A DNA stretch of 64,000 nucleotides from Thermanaeromonas toyohensis ToBE. Its GTDB lineage: Bacteria > Bacillota > DSM-521 > Neomoorellales > Neomoorellaceae. Within the stretch, counting starts at the first letter, position 1, and each line of letters begins with the position of its first letter. Position numbers and translations under genes: made by a program. The notes beneath the pieces were generated by a model. The model made no database searches and was not told the DNA's origin. It saw only the letters and a program-made list of their open reading frames with translations. The DNA is taken from NCBI RefSeq assembly GCF_900176005.1, contig NZ_LT838272.1:516501-580500 (forward strand), given 5' to 3'. This document shows positions 1 through 8,606 of this stretch, piece by piece.

Positions 1-2
1 AT

Positions 3-512
3 AGCTGGAAGAAATACTACCTTGACCACGGCCAACCAGTCTATGAAAATCCCTCACCAGGCAACAAGGAGGGCGGGATCACTACCCTGGAGGAAAAATC
101 CCTAGGGTGTGTCCAAAAAGGCGGAAGTTCTGCGGTGGTGGATGTACTGGAGTATGGTGAACGGTGCCGGGTTAAGGGGTTAAACCTTTTAAGCGCACCG
201 GGTAATGATCTTGTATCTTCCACCGCCTTGGCCGCCGCCGGGTGCCAGATTATCCTTTTTACCACCGGCCGGGGTACACCCTTCGGTACCTGCGTGCCTA
301 CCTTAAAGGTCGCCAGCAACAGTACAATTTACTTTAAAAAACCCCATTGGTTTGATTTTAATGCTGGACAGATACTGGAGGGTGAGGGGATGGAGGAACT
401 AGCCTTAAAGCTTTTAGAACGTGTCTTACAGGTGGCTTCCGGCCAGCACGTCAAAGCAGAAATCATGGGTTATCGCGAGATAGCTATTTTCAAATCAGGG
501 GTTACTTTGTGA
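3..512 (+). CDS. UxaA-family altronate/galactarate-type dehydratase, C-terminal part
   Basis: The reading frame is already open at the left edge, so only the last 169 residues are seen. It carries the UxaA-family signature NPSPGNKEGGITTLEEKSLG near residue 17, followed by a glycine-rich stretch (TTGRGTPFGTCVPTLKVASN) typical of the C-terminal domain of altronate and galactarate dehydratases. These enzymes dehydrate sugar acids in the cytoplasm and depend on Fe2+ or Mn2+. The exact substrate cannot be told from this fragment. No terminator is evident after the stop; the next promoter starts about 45 bases downstream. Confidence 0.8.
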   Translation, partial: SWKKYYLDHGQPVYENPSPGNKEGGITTLEEKSLGCVQKGGSSAVVDVLEYGERCRVKGLNLLSAPGNDLVSSTALAAAGCQIILFTTGRGTPFGTCVPTLKVASNSTIYFKKPHWFDFNAGQILEGEGMEELALKLLERVLQVASGQHVKAEIMGYREIAIFKSGVTL

Positions 513-556
513 TTTACCTATAATCAGGTTTAGTTTCTCTTTAAATAGATTCTCCA

Positions 557-586
557 TTGACCTCGCCTAAAAGACTAGGCTATAAT
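557..586 (+). promoter_or_regulatory. Sigma-A-type promoter of the modABC transcript
   Basis: TTGACC at 557-562 and a perfect TATAAT at 581-586 are separated by 18 bases. The expected transcription start near 593 lies just before the molybdenum-cofactor riboswitch, so the riboswitch would sit at the 5' end of the mRNA. Confidence 0.75.
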
Positions 587-611
587 CAATAACAAAGATA
601 ATACTTAAATA

Positions 612-740
612 GCTTTTCTCCGAGCCGGTCGAACCTACGGGCGAAAAACGGCCTATGGTAGCCGGCCTGGGTTCCTAAAGAACCCACGGGGTATGCCGGG
701 AAACGGGCATGCCTCCCTACGCTCGGAAAGGAGAAAGGCC
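612..740 (+). promoter_or_regulatory. Molybdenum cofactor (Moco) riboswitch
   Basis: The leader shows the Moco RNA pattern. CGAGC (621-625) pairs with GCTCG (721-725) to close the structure. A GC-rich internal arm follows, then a small hairpin GGGTTC-loop-GAACCC (669-685), then the hallmark hairpin ATGCCGGGAAACGGGCAT (692-710), followed by GCCTCCC and GGAAAGGAG. In this family the form with the extra hairpin (P3) is associated with molybdenum cofactor and the form lacking it with tungsten cofactor; the hairpin at 669-685 suggests the Moco type. It is followed by a terminator, which implies transcriptional control of the transporter genes. Confidence 0.85.
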
Positions 741-757
741 TTGCCTAGTGGACAAGT

Positions 758-793
758 GCCCCGGTATCCTTTGCGAGCCGGGGCTTTAATTTT
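758..793 (+). terminator. Riboswitch expression-platform terminator
   Basis: GCCCCGG (758-764) pairs with CCGGGGC (778-784) and is followed by TTTAATTTT. The hairpin lies between the Moco aptamer and the modA start, where a ligand-controlled terminator is expected. Confidence 0.75.
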
Positions 794-815
794 GCCTTGG
801 GAGGGGTATTATAAA

Positions 816-1694
816 GTGAACAAGCAGGATGGGAAAGGATTACTTATTACCTTAGCAACTTTTTTACTCGCCTTATTTGGGCTTATCTTTCTTCCGGGGT
901 GCTTAACTACCCAGAAGAGCTTAAGCCTACCGGAAAGGGAGCTTTTAGTTTTTGCTGGAGCAGCTAGCAAGCCCCCTTTAGAGGAGATAGCGAATAAATT
1001 CCAAGAAAAGACAGGTGTAAAGGTACGCCTTACCTTCGGCGGCTCAGGAACTGTTTTAAGCCAGATGAAATTATCCCAGCAAGGAGACATTTATTTACCA
1101 GGGTCTTCCGACTTTATGGAAATAGCCAAGAAGGAAGGAGTAGTGGACCCCACCACAGAAAGGATAGTTGTTTATTTACTTCCTGCCATCAATGTACCCA
1201 AGGGGAATCCCCAAAACATCCAAAAACTTGAAGATTTAGCTAAGCCTGGACTAAAGGTAGCCCTCGCCCGGCCTGATACCGTGTGTGTAGGGTTGTATGG
1301 TGCAGAGATATTGGAGAAAGAAGGATTAGCAGAAAAGGTCAAGAAAAATATAGTCACCTATGCGGAAAGCTGTGAAAAGGTAGCTAATCTTGTGGCCTTA
1401 AAGCAAGTAGATGCAGCGTTGGGTTGGGAAGTCTTTGCTTCCTGGGAACCCGACAAAATTCAAACTATTTTTCTCCCACCCGAAAAAGTGCCTCGTATCG
1501 GATATATACCCGTAGCTATCTCTAAGTACACTAAGCAAGAAAACCTAGCGCGCCAATTTATCGAGTATTTGACCTCTGAGGAAGGGAAAAGCGTATTCAA
1601 AAAATGGGGGTATATAACTACTGAGGAGGAAGCCCGGAAATTAGCCCCCCATGCGCCAGTAGGAGGGGAGTATAAGCTAAAATCCCCATGGTAA
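816..1694 (+). CDS. modA: Molybdate/tungstate ABC transporter, substrate-binding lipoprotein
   Basis: Extracytoplasmic oxyanion receptor of the ModA/WtpA family. I chose the GTG at 816 because GGAGGGG lies about ten bases upstream and the first residues then form a lipoprotein signal: charged start, hydrophobic core, lipobox LPGC at about residues 25-28. The mature part opens with LLVFAGAASKPPLEEIANKF and contains FGGSGTVLSQM, both typical of ModA. A longer frame opening at 693 would run through the riboswitch and is unlikely. The stop overlaps the start of the permease gene. Molybdate cannot be told from tungstate by sequence alone; the nearby AOR suggests that tungstate is also needed. Confidence 0.88.
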   Translation: MNKQDGKGLLITLATFLLALFGLIFLPGCLTTQKSLSLPERELLVFAGAASKPPLEEIANKFQEKTGVKVRLTFGGSGTVLSQMKLSQQGDIYLPGSSDFMEIAKKEGVVDPTTERIVVYLLPAINVPKGNPQNIQKLEDLAKPGLKVALARPDTVCVGLYGAEILEKEGLAEKVKKNIVTYAESCEKVANLVALKQVDAALGWEVFASWEPDKIQTIFLPPEKVPRIGYIPVAISKYTKQENLARQFIEYLTSEEGKSVFKKWGYITTEEEARKLAPHAPVGGEYKLKSPW

Positions 1695-2479
1695 GAAGAC
1701 CGGATCCTTTTCATATAGGGTTAGTAGGCCTGGTGGCCCTAATAGTGGCCTATCTAGGTCTTCTCTTTTTTTCTCAAATCACTTACTTAACTCCCGGTAG
1801 ATTACTGGATAGCCTAAAAGACAAAGAAATCCAGTTTGCCTTAGGGCTTTCCTTAAAGACCTCTTTTTGCGCAGCGGGGATCGCAGTATTTCTAGGCACG
1901 CCCATCGCCTATTTTCTAGCTCGTACTAATTTCCGGGGTAAGGTATTAGTGGATACTTTGCTGGATCTACCGACAGTGATTTCACCGGTAGCCCTAGGGG
2001 CAGTAATGTTGATATTTTTCAATACCCCCCTTGGTCTGTGGATACAAGAATATCTTTTTCCAGTAGTTTTTACTGTAGCTGGAATAATCGTGGCCCAGGC
2101 TACCATAGCCTTGAGCTTGGTTATACGTTTAGTTAAAGCTGTCTTTGAGACCATCGATCCCCATTTTGAGATAGCCGCGCGCGTTCTTGGAGAAAGCAAG
2201 TGGGGGGCCTTCCGGCGGGTCACCCTTCCTTTAGCCCGGCCGGGGATACTTTCCGCTTTCATTTTGGCCTGGGCCCGGGCATTAGGGGAATTTGGTGCTA
2301 CTGTAACTTTGGCCGGAGCCACTAAATTTAAAACGGAAACCCTCCCCATCGCTATTTATTTAAATTTAGCCAGCGTGCGGATAGAGAAGGCGGTTATCCT
2401 TATATGGTTCCTTTTAATTCTTTCCTGTTTAGTTCTTCTTTCTGTACGTTACTTATATAGGAGGGGAACTTACCTTTGA
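1688..2479 (+). CDS. modB: Molybdate/tungstate ABC transporter permease
   Basis: Integral membrane subunit of 263 residues with about five or six hydrophobic segments. The EAA loop reads IAARVLGESKWGAFRRVTLP near residue 160, followed by RALGEFGATVTLAG, the conserved ModB region. It overlaps modA by 7 bases, and its stop overlaps the start of the ATPase gene by 4 bases. This indicates a translationally coupled modABC operon downstream of the Moco riboswitch. Confidence 0.88.
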   Translation: MVRRPDPFHIGLVGLVALIVAYLGLLFFSQITYLTPGRLLDSLKDKEIQFALGLSLKTSFCAAGIAVFLGTPIAYFLARTNFRGKVLVDTLLDLPTVISPVALGAVMLIFFNTPLGLWIQEYLFPVVFTVAGIIVAQATIALSLVIRLVKAVFETIDPHFEIAARVLGESKWGAFRRVTLPLARPGILSAFILAWARALGEFGATVTLAGATKFKTETLPIAIYLNLASVRIEKAVILIWFLLILSCLVLLSVRYLYRRGTYL

Positions 2480-3570
2480 GCCTTACCCTATCAGGCCTAT
2501 GTGTAGAAGTACAGGGTTTTCGCTTAAAAGACATATCTTTTCAAGTAGAACAAGGAAAATGCTTAGTTATTGTAGGACCCTCTGGTGCCGGGAAGACGTT
2601 GCTTTTGGACACCATCGCTGGCGTGTACACCCCTAAAAAGGGAACTATCCTATTGGCGGGCCGGGATATTACCCGGGCCCGGCCAGAGGAAAGGAACCTA
2701 GGATATCTTCCCCAAAACTTGGCCCTCTTTCCCCATTTATCCGTCTTGGACAATATCCTTTTTGGAGCCCGGGCCCGCAAGATACCCTTGGAGAAAGCCC
2801 GAGCCAGGGTGAAGGAGTTAGCCGAGCTCCTCAGGATTGAGCACTTGTTAGACAGGCCTTCTCCTTTAACTTTAAGCGGTGGAGAAAAGCAAAGGGTGGC
2901 TCTGGCTAGGGCGTTGCTCGTGGAACCTTCTGTCATTTTGTTAGATGAACCTTTTTCCGCCCTGGACAATTTCATAAAGCGGGAACTTATCTTTTATCTT
3001 AAGGAAGTCTTTTCAACTTTAAAAAATACAGTGATCCATGTTACCCATGACCTGCAGGAGGCTTTTCTATTAGCTGATATTTTAGGGGTTATGTTAGAAG
3101 GGAGACTGGAGCAAGTGGGCCCTCGGGAGGAAATATGCTACCGCCCGCACACCTTAGGTGTGGCCCGGCTTTTTGCTGGCTCTAATATCTTTCACGGTCA
3201 TATTGTAGAAATTAACCCTGGAACGGTGGTAGTTAAAACCTTTCGGGGTTTAACCCTAGAACTGCCTTCTAAAGAAGATTTCCGGTTAGGGCAGAGGGTA
3301 GTTTTTGGGATAAGCCCTAGAGAGATTATGATAATCCGGCCGGGTCGTCCTTTACGGGCTAAGGTGCAGGTTAATGTCCTTCCCGCCCAGGTGGTTAGTA
3401 TCTTGGACAGCTACGGCAGCCACCTGGTGTTTTTACAGCTAGAGGATTCAGGAGAAAAGGCTGAACTAGAGATCCCCAGTTACGTCTTCCGGGACTTAAG
3501 TTTAAATCCTGGATCTATGGTAGAGGTATGCTTCAAGAAAGACTATTTGTGGGTATTGCCGGAGGAGTGA
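2476..3570 (+). CDS. modC: Molybdate/tungstate ABC transporter ATPase
   Basis: The 364-residue ATPase energises uptake through ModB. Walker A is GPSGAGKT (about residue 33), the signature is LSGGEKQRVALARAL, Walker B is VILLDEP, and the switch histidine lies in HVTHD. Residues from about 235 to the end form a C-terminal oxyanion-binding (TOBE/Mop-like) region, as in ModC. The start is TTG at 2476, overlapping the modB stop. It is the last gene of the operon; the next element is the oppositely oriented tmRNA gene. Confidence 0.87.
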   Translation: MSLTLSGLCVEVQGFRLKDISFQVEQGKCLVIVGPSGAGKTLLLDTIAGVYTPKKGTILLAGRDITRARPEERNLGYLPQNLALFPHLSVLDNILFGARARKIPLEKARARVKELAELLRIEHLLDRPSPLTLSGGEKQRVALARALLVEPSVILLDEPFSALDNFIKRELIFYLKEVFSTLKNTVIHVTHDLQEAFLLADILGVMLEGRLEQVGPREEICYRPHTLGVARLFAGSNIFHGHIVEINPGTVVVKTFRGLTLELPSKEDFRLGQRVVFGISPREIMIIRPGRPLRAKVQVNVLPAQVVSILDSYGSHLVFLQLEDSGEKAELEIPSYVFRDLSLNPGSMVEVCFKKDYLWVLPEE

Positions 3571-3582
3571 ACCTTACAGCTT

Positions 3583-3616
3583 AAAAACAAAAACAGCGGA
3601 TGCTTCCGCGTCCGCT
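3583..3616 (-). terminator. Rho-independent terminator of ssrA
   Basis: Read on the minus strand, AGCGGA and TCCGCT (3595-3616) form a stem, followed by GTTTTTGTTTTT (3594-3583). It lies 8 bases beyond the CCA end of the tmRNA. Confidence 0.85.
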
Positions 3617-3623
3617 TACCACC

Positions 3624-3981
3624 TGGTGGAGGCGGGGGGAGTTGAACCCCCGTCCGAAGGAACACCCACAGGAGCGTCTACCAGGATAGTTTCCGCTTTA
3701 TATCTCGCCCCGGCGCCCCCCGGAAACTAGGTGCCTCCGGGGCCAGCCTGCTTTAAATTTCTCCCTGGGCCCGCAAGGCGGAGGCCCTAGGGATAGCCCG
3801 CTATAGATTACACCCACTCCAGATCTTGCGGGCTAGACCCGGGTGGATGTGGCCGCTTTAGTTTAGGCAGCCAGAGCTAGTTCTTCGTTGGCACTTATTG
3901 GGGTCCACCGTTTAACGAGAAGGTGGGATCTCGCCTGGCAACTCCTGCCAATGCTTCCCCCGTCGAAACCAGTACGCCCCC
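3624..3981 (-). ncRNA. ssrA: Transfer-messenger RNA (tmRNA, ssrA)
   Basis: On the minus strand the 5' end reads GGGGGCGTACTGGTTTCGAC and the 3' end carries a T-arm followed by CGCCTCCACCA. The ends pair as an alanine-type acceptor stem (GGGGGCG with CGCCTCC, including a G-U at the third pair). An internal reading frame at about 3868-3895 encodes the tag ANEELALAA before TAA. The length is 358 nt. This RNA rescues stalled ribosomes together with SmpB, which is encoded immediately upstream on the same strand. Confidence 0.95.
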
Positions 3982-4116
3982 ACGCTACAAAGTTATACGT
4001 TAAATTATCATTATCCAAAATATATTATAATGCAGACCCCTAAAATATAGCTAGAGATATTATACCCCAATTATCCTCACTTTTAGCTCCTAGCCTGCTT
4101 TAGCTTGAGCTTTTAG

Positions 4117-4581
4117 TTATCTTTGCCGGTCGCGGAAAGCCCTTTCTATTTCACGCTTAGCATCCCGCTCACGGATGGCTTCCCGCTTATCGTAAAGTTT
4201 TTTACCCTTAGCTAGGGCCAGTTCCACTTTAGCTCTACCCTGGGTAGTAAAATAAACCTTTAAAGGGATAAGCGTATAACCCTTTTCTCGGGTTTTACCA
4301 ATGAGTCGGCGTATTTCATGCTTGTGTAAAAGCAGTTTCCTCGGCCGCTTGGGTTCGTGATTAAAACGGTTACCCTGTTCATATGGGCTTATATGCATAT
4401 CGTAAAGGAAAACTTCTCCGTTTTCCACGCGGGCAAAGCTATCACGGATATTGGCTTTGCCACTGCGGAGGGATTTTACCTCCGTTCCTGTAAGCACTAT
4501 ACCTGCTTCTAAGGTTTCTTCGATAAAATAATCGTGGCGGGCCTTGCGGTTTTCCGCCACCACCTTTATGTCCCGGCCCAT
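4117..4581 (-). CDS. smpB: SsrA-binding protein SmpB
   Basis: This cytoplasmic RNA-binding protein of 154 residues has the usual length. It shows the conserved segments [38 protein letters not shown] and [20 protein letters not shown], and a basic C-terminal tail ([20 protein letters not shown]) that enters the ribosomal mRNA channel. It partners with tmRNA in trans-translation, and its gene lies 136 bases upstream of ssrA on the same strand, a common pairing. Confidence 0.95.
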   Translation of the reverse strand: MGRDIKVVAENRKARHDYFIEETLEAGIVLTGTEVKSLRSGKANIRDSFARVENGEVFLYDMHISPYEQGNRFNHEPKRPRKLLLHKHEIRRLIGKTREKGYTLIPLKVYFTTQGRAKVELALAKGKKLYDKREAIRERDAKREIERAFRDRQR

Positions 4582-4804
4582 AGTACTCCACCCTAATTTA
4601 CGTGCAACTTCATTATACCATGGAGCCTGGGGGAAACGTCAAGCTAAGGTGCTCTAAGGAAGCTGTCAAGTAGAGCTGGTGATTTTGTTGATTTTCTTTC
4701 CTATTATCTTATCGTGCTCGATGTAACGTCAACCCCCAATCCGACTTGCTCAGCTTGGGGCTTAAAAGGCAAGTAGCTCTTGTTGCTACAAGCCTTAAGA
4801 GGGC

Positions 4805-6193
4805 CTAAGAATGTATGCTTAGCCCGTGGACTGCTTCCGCCGCCTCCATTACAGCCTCGGAGAGGGTGGGATGGGCGTGGATACATGCAGCTAGCTCTTG
4901 AGCTTTGATTCCTTGAGTTACAGCAAGAGTTGCTTCGGCAATAAGCTCTGTAGCATGGGGGCCCATGATGTGAACCCCTAAAACCTTGTCACTAGAACCA
5001 TCAGCTACTATCTTCACTAACCCCTCTGTTTCTCCAGTGGCTTGCGCTTTCCCGCTGGCCAAGAAGAAAAACTTGCCTACTTTAACCTTAAATCCCCGCC
5101 TTTCTGCTTCCTCTTGGGTAAGGCCTACGGTGGCAATCTCCGGAGAGGTAAAAATGCAACTGGGCACAGCATCATAGTTTACTTTGGTCGGACGCCCAAG
5201 TATAGTTTGTACAGCCGCAATACCCTGGGCCGAGGCCACATGGGCCAGCTGTATCATACCCGTTACATCTCCTATGGCGTATACGCCCTCTACGTTGGTG
5301 CGCAGGTAATCATCTACCACGATTTCCCCTTTAGGCCCTAGAGCTACTCCCACATTTTCTAGCCCCAGCCCTTGAGTGTTAAACTTCCGGCCAATGGAAA
5401 TTAACACTTTAGCAGAAATTAAAGTTTCGCCGCTGGACAGGGTTACTTTAACTTGTTCGCCTTCCTCCTCTACTGCCGTAACCCGGGCTTGGGTTTTAAC
5501 CTCTACACCAGCCTTTTTAAGGAGCATCTGGTAGCGCCGGGATAGCTCGCTGTCAATCATAGGCAAAATGGAGGGCAGTAGCTCCACTATGGTTACTTTG
5601 ACACCTAAGGTGTTAAATAGAGTGGCAAATTCGCACCCTATAACGCCACCACCGATGATAATTATACTCTCTGGCAGGCTATCCCAGGCCAGAGCTTCGG
5701 TACTAGTTACTACAGTACGGCCATTGTAGCCAAGGCCAGGAAGCAGAGCTGGTTCTGACCCGGTGGCAAGGATGATATTCTGGGCCTCTATCTCCTGGAC
5801 TTCGCCACCGGGACCAGTGACCGCCACCCGCCGGGGGCCGGTGAGATAACCTTTGCCAGGGAAGAGATCCACCTTGTTCTTTTTGAATAAGTAGCTGATA
5901 CCCTGGCGCAGTTGTTTTACCACTGTGTCCTTGCGGGCCACCAGACGACTGTAATCAACCTGGTACCCTTGCACTTGTATTCCAAAGGAGCTCGCCTTCT
6001 TTATAGTCTCCACTATAGAGGCACCAGCCAGGAGGGCTTTAGTGGGAATGCATCCGCGATTAAGGCAGGTACCACCTAAAGCATCTTGTTCTATTACCGC
6101 TACCTTGGCTCCCAGCTGGGCGGCCCGGATGGCCGCCACATAACCGCCTGGACCGGCCCCAAGGATAGCAATTTGATACTCCAAGGAAACCAC
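4805..6193 (-). CDS. lpdA: Dihydrolipoyl dehydrogenase (E3)
   Basis: FAD-dependent E3 subunit that reoxidises dihydrolipoamide with NAD+. It has 462 residues, the family norm. GAGPGGYVAAIRAAQLG near the N-terminus binds FAD, GGTCLNRGCIPTKALL holds the redox-active cysteine pair, GGGVIGCEFATLFNTLG binds NAD, and HAHPTLSEAVMEAA at the C-terminus carries the catalytic His-Glu. It is the last gene of the acoABC-lpdA set, 22 bases after the E2 gene. Its base composition is close to the genome average, unlike the three genes before it. Confidence 0.93.
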   Translation of the reverse strand: MVSLEYQIAILGAGPGGYVAAIRAAQLGAKVAVIEQDALGGTCLNRGCIPTKALLAGASIVETIKKASSFGIQVQGYQVDYSRLVARKDTVVKQLRQGISYLFKKNKVDLFPGKGYLTGPRRVAVTGPGGEVQEIEAQNIILATGSEPALLPGLGYNGRTVVTSTEALAWDSLPESIIIIGGGVIGCEFATLFNTLGVKVTIVELLPSILPMIDSELSRRYQMLLKKAGVEVKTQARVTAVEEEGEQVKVTLSSGETLISAKVLISIGRKFNTQGLGLENVGVALGPKGEIVVDDYLRTNVEGVYAIGDVTGMIQLAHVASAQGIAAVQTILGRPTKVNYDAVPSCIFTSPEIATVGLTQEEAERRGFKVKVGKFFFLASGKAQATGETEGLVKIVADGSSDKVLGVHIMGPHATELIAEATLAVTQGIKAQELAACIHAHPTLSEAVMEAAEAVHGLSIHS

Positions 6194-6215
6194 TCCTTTG
6201 GGTTAACTACAGTCT

Positions 6216-7502
6216 TTAGGGTCGCCCTTCCGGCCCCAAGAGGGCTTCAGGTCGGGAAAGAAGCTCCGCCAGCCGGGCTAGGAACCGGGCCGCAGGTGCA
6301 CCGTTGATCACGCGGTGGTCCACCGTAAGGCTGAGGGTTAGGACGTGCGCTGGGCGGACCTTGCCACCTTCCAGGACTGGTCGCTCCACCGTTCGCCCGA
6401 CACCCAGGATTGCCGACTGGGGTGGATAGAGTACCGGGGTGAAGAAATCGATACCATAGGTACCCAGGTTCGTGACCGTAAAGGTGCCACCCTGGAGCTC
6501 ATCGGGCCGGATACGGCCCTGTAGCACTGCCTCGGTGAGACGACGCCGCTCGGCAGCCAGTTCGTTCAGGCTTAGGTTCTGGGCGTTTCGGATCACTGGT
6601 ACCAGTAGGTCATCGCCGCGGGCGACAGCGAATCCCAGGTGCACCGCAGCAGGCAGGACCAGCTCGTCCCCATCCAAAACGGCCTGGAGCTCACGATGTT
6701 CCACAAGCGCCAGGACCACGGCCCGATGGATAAAATCCGTCATGGTAACGGGTGAACCCGCCCGCTTCAGCTCTGCCCGGAGTGCGGCCAAGGCGCTGAC
6801 ATCGACCTCCCGCCCCACCGTGAACTGGGCGGTCTCTCGCAGGCTCTGGAGCATCCGCGCACCGACTAGGCGCTGGGTCGGGGTCAGGGGCACTCGCTGG
6901 GGGCCGGTATCTGCCTCGGTGGTAACTCCAAACGCTCCGGGGGTCGCGGCCGACGCGGCTGATCCAGTAACATCACCACTTGACGACCCTGCGGAACGGC
7001 GAGCAAAGGCCTGCACATCTTCCTCGGTAATGCGACCGCCCGGGCCGGAACCCGGGACTGCCTCCAGCGGGATCCCCAACTCGCGGGCCAGCCGCCGGGC
7101 CGCCGGGGTGGCCCGGACCTCATCCTCCCTCTTCCCGGTGTCCTGGCGATCCACTATAGTCTCCCGGGAGCCGTGCTCCGTCTCACCGGGGATGTGGGCC
7201 GCTTCCTCTGGCGCGTGGGCCGGAGGCGTCGCGGTTTCGCCACCCCCGGCCTCCACCGTGGCCTCTTCTTCGATGAGGCAGAGCGGTTGCCCGACCCTTA
7301 CCACCTGCCCCTGAGGACAGAGGATCTTGACCAGCACCCCGCTCACCGGGGCATAAACTTCGAACGTCACTTTTTCGAACTGGACTTCCAACAGCAGTTC
7401 GCCTGCCTGCACCGTCTGTCCCTCGTCCTTGAACCAATTCACAACGAATCCTTCCATTTCGGGGACTGCGACGTCAGCGGGCAGGCGGAACTCGTATGGC
7501 AT
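6216..7502 (-). CDS. acoC: 2-oxo-acid/acetoin dehydrogenase E2, dihydrolipoamide acyltransferase
   Basis: The core subunit transfers the acyl group from E1 to CoA. Residues 1-80 form one lipoyl domain with the lysine in VQFEKVTFEV. A Pro/Ala/Glu-rich linker follows, then an E3/E1-binding domain (RATPAARRLARELGIPLEAV), then the catalytic domain ending in DHRVINGAPAARFLARL, the active-site His motif. The 428-residue length suits a single-lipoyl E2. The gene is strikingly GC-rich (43 of 60 bases are G/C at 7021-7080). Acetoin specificity is inferred from the linked sigma-54 activator. Confidence 0.85.
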   Translation of the reverse strand: MPYEFRLPADVAVPEMEGFVVNWFKDEGQTVQAGELLLEVQFEKVTFEVYAPVSGVLVKILCPQGQVVRVGQPLCLIEEEATVEAGGGETATPPAHAPEEAAHIPGETEHGSRETIVDRQDTGKREDEVRATPAARRLARELGIPLEAVPGSGPGGRITEEDVQAFARRSAGSSSGDVTGSAASAATPGAFGVTTEADTGPQRVPLTPTQRLVGARMLQSLRETAQFTVGREVDVSALAALRAELKRAGSPVTMTDFIHRAVVLALVEHRELQAVLDGDELVLPAAVHLGFAVARGDDLLVPVIRNAQNLSLNELAAERRRLTEAVLQGRIRPDELQGGTFTVTNLGTYGIDFFTPVLYPPQSAILGVGRTVERPVLEGGKVRPAHVLTLSLTVDHRVINGAPAARFLARLAELLSRPEALLGPEGRP

Positions 7503-7535
7503 GGGGTATCACTCCTCAAGCACGGGAATCATGGC

Positions 7536-8573
7536 TCAGGACCTGAGCAATTCCTTAACCGCTGCCACAATTTTGGGAGCCGAAGGTAACACGAACTGTT
7601 CCAGGGGACGCGAATACGGGATAGGGACGTCCGGCACGGCCAGCCGCTTGACCGGTGCTTCTAGGTAGTCGAAAGCGTGCTCAGCGACGGTAGCGGCTAC
7701 CTCACCGGTCATGCCGTAGCTCAGGTAGTCCTCGTCCACTACCAGTAGCCGGTGGGTCTTCTTTACGGAATTGATGATAGCCTCCCGGTCCAACGGTACC
7801 AAAGTCCGGAGGTCCAGCACCTCGACGCTGATGCCCTCTTTCTCCAACTCCCTGGCCGCCTCCAGGGCCTGGTAGACACCCATGGCCACGCTGACGACCG
7901 TAACGTCCTTTCCTTCCCGTTTTACATCTGCTTTACCAAACGGGATCATATAAGGCTCCTCCGGGACGGGATCGGTACTATCCTTAATGAGGGTCATCCA
8001 GCCTAGCCCCATCAGGCCCTTGTGGAACATGTAGATGACCGGGTTATCGTCCCGGATGGCTGAGATCATTAGCCCCTTGGCATCGTAGGGGGTGGACGGG
8101 ATAACCACCTTGAGCCCAGGCAAGTGGGCGAAAGTCCCCCACAGGCACTGGGAATGCTGCCCCGCGTCGTTGTAGCCGCCGCCCACCGCTGTCATAAGCA
8201 CCAGGGGTACTCGTACATTTCCAGCGGAGAAGTACGTGTTCTTGGCGATGTGGTTGTAAATCTGATCCATGCAGACACCGAAGAAGTCCACAAACATAAG
8301 CTCGACGATGGGACGCATCCCCTCCATGGCGGCTCCCAGGGCCGCACCGATGAAGCCAGTTTCGGAAATGGGTGTGTCGATAATCCTGTCCGGCCCGAAC
8401 TTCTCGTAAAGCCCGGCCGTGGCTCCAAAGATGCCACCGTACACACCTACATCCTCGCCCATTACGAAGACCCTCGGATCTCGCTCCATCTCCAGACTGA
8501 TGGCCTCGGCGATCGCCTTGGCCATGGTAAGCTTTCGCGTGGTGGTCACCGACACAACCTTCTCCTCCTTCAC
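7536..8573 (-). CDS. acoB: Acetoin/pyruvate dehydrogenase E1 component, beta subunit
   Basis: The 345-residue transketolase-like protein pairs with AcoA to form the thiamine-diphosphate E1 heterotetramer. MAKAIAEAISLEMERDPRVF opens the domain. GEDVGVYGG and DTPISETGFIGAALGAAMEG are the typical E1-beta segments, and the C-terminal part contains VSVAMGVYQALEAARELEKE and VPDVPIPYSRPLE. It lies 33 bases downstream of acoA and is likewise GC-rich. Confidence 0.87.
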   Translation of the reverse strand: MKEEKVVSVTTTRKLTMAKAIAEAISLEMERDPRVFVMGEDVGVYGGIFGATAGLYEKFGPDRIIDTPISETGFIGAALGAAMEGMRPIVELMFVDFFGVCMDQIYNHIAKNTYFSAGNVRVPLVLMTAVGGGYNDAGQHSQCLWGTFAHLPGLKVVIPSTPYDAKGLMISAIRDDNPVIYMFHKGLMGLGWMTLIKDSTDPVPEEPYMIPFGKADVKREGKDVTVVSVAMGVYQALEAARELEKEGISVEVLDLRTLVPLDREAIINSVKKTHRLLVVDEDYLSYGMTGEVAATVAEHAFDYLEAPVKRLAVPDVPIPYSRPLEQFVLPSAPKIVAAVKELLRS

Positions 8574-8606
8574 TGTGCTATTCCCAACGCGAACGCAGAC
8601 TCAACG

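Noticed and set aside
1909-2349. Open frame of 146 codons antisense to modB
   Set aside because: Low-complexity, basic translation; a shadow of modB.
6472-7314. Long open frame opposite the E2 gene (280 codons)
   Set aside because: It is the antisense of a GC-rich real gene, with Arg/Ser-rich composition and no family resemblance.
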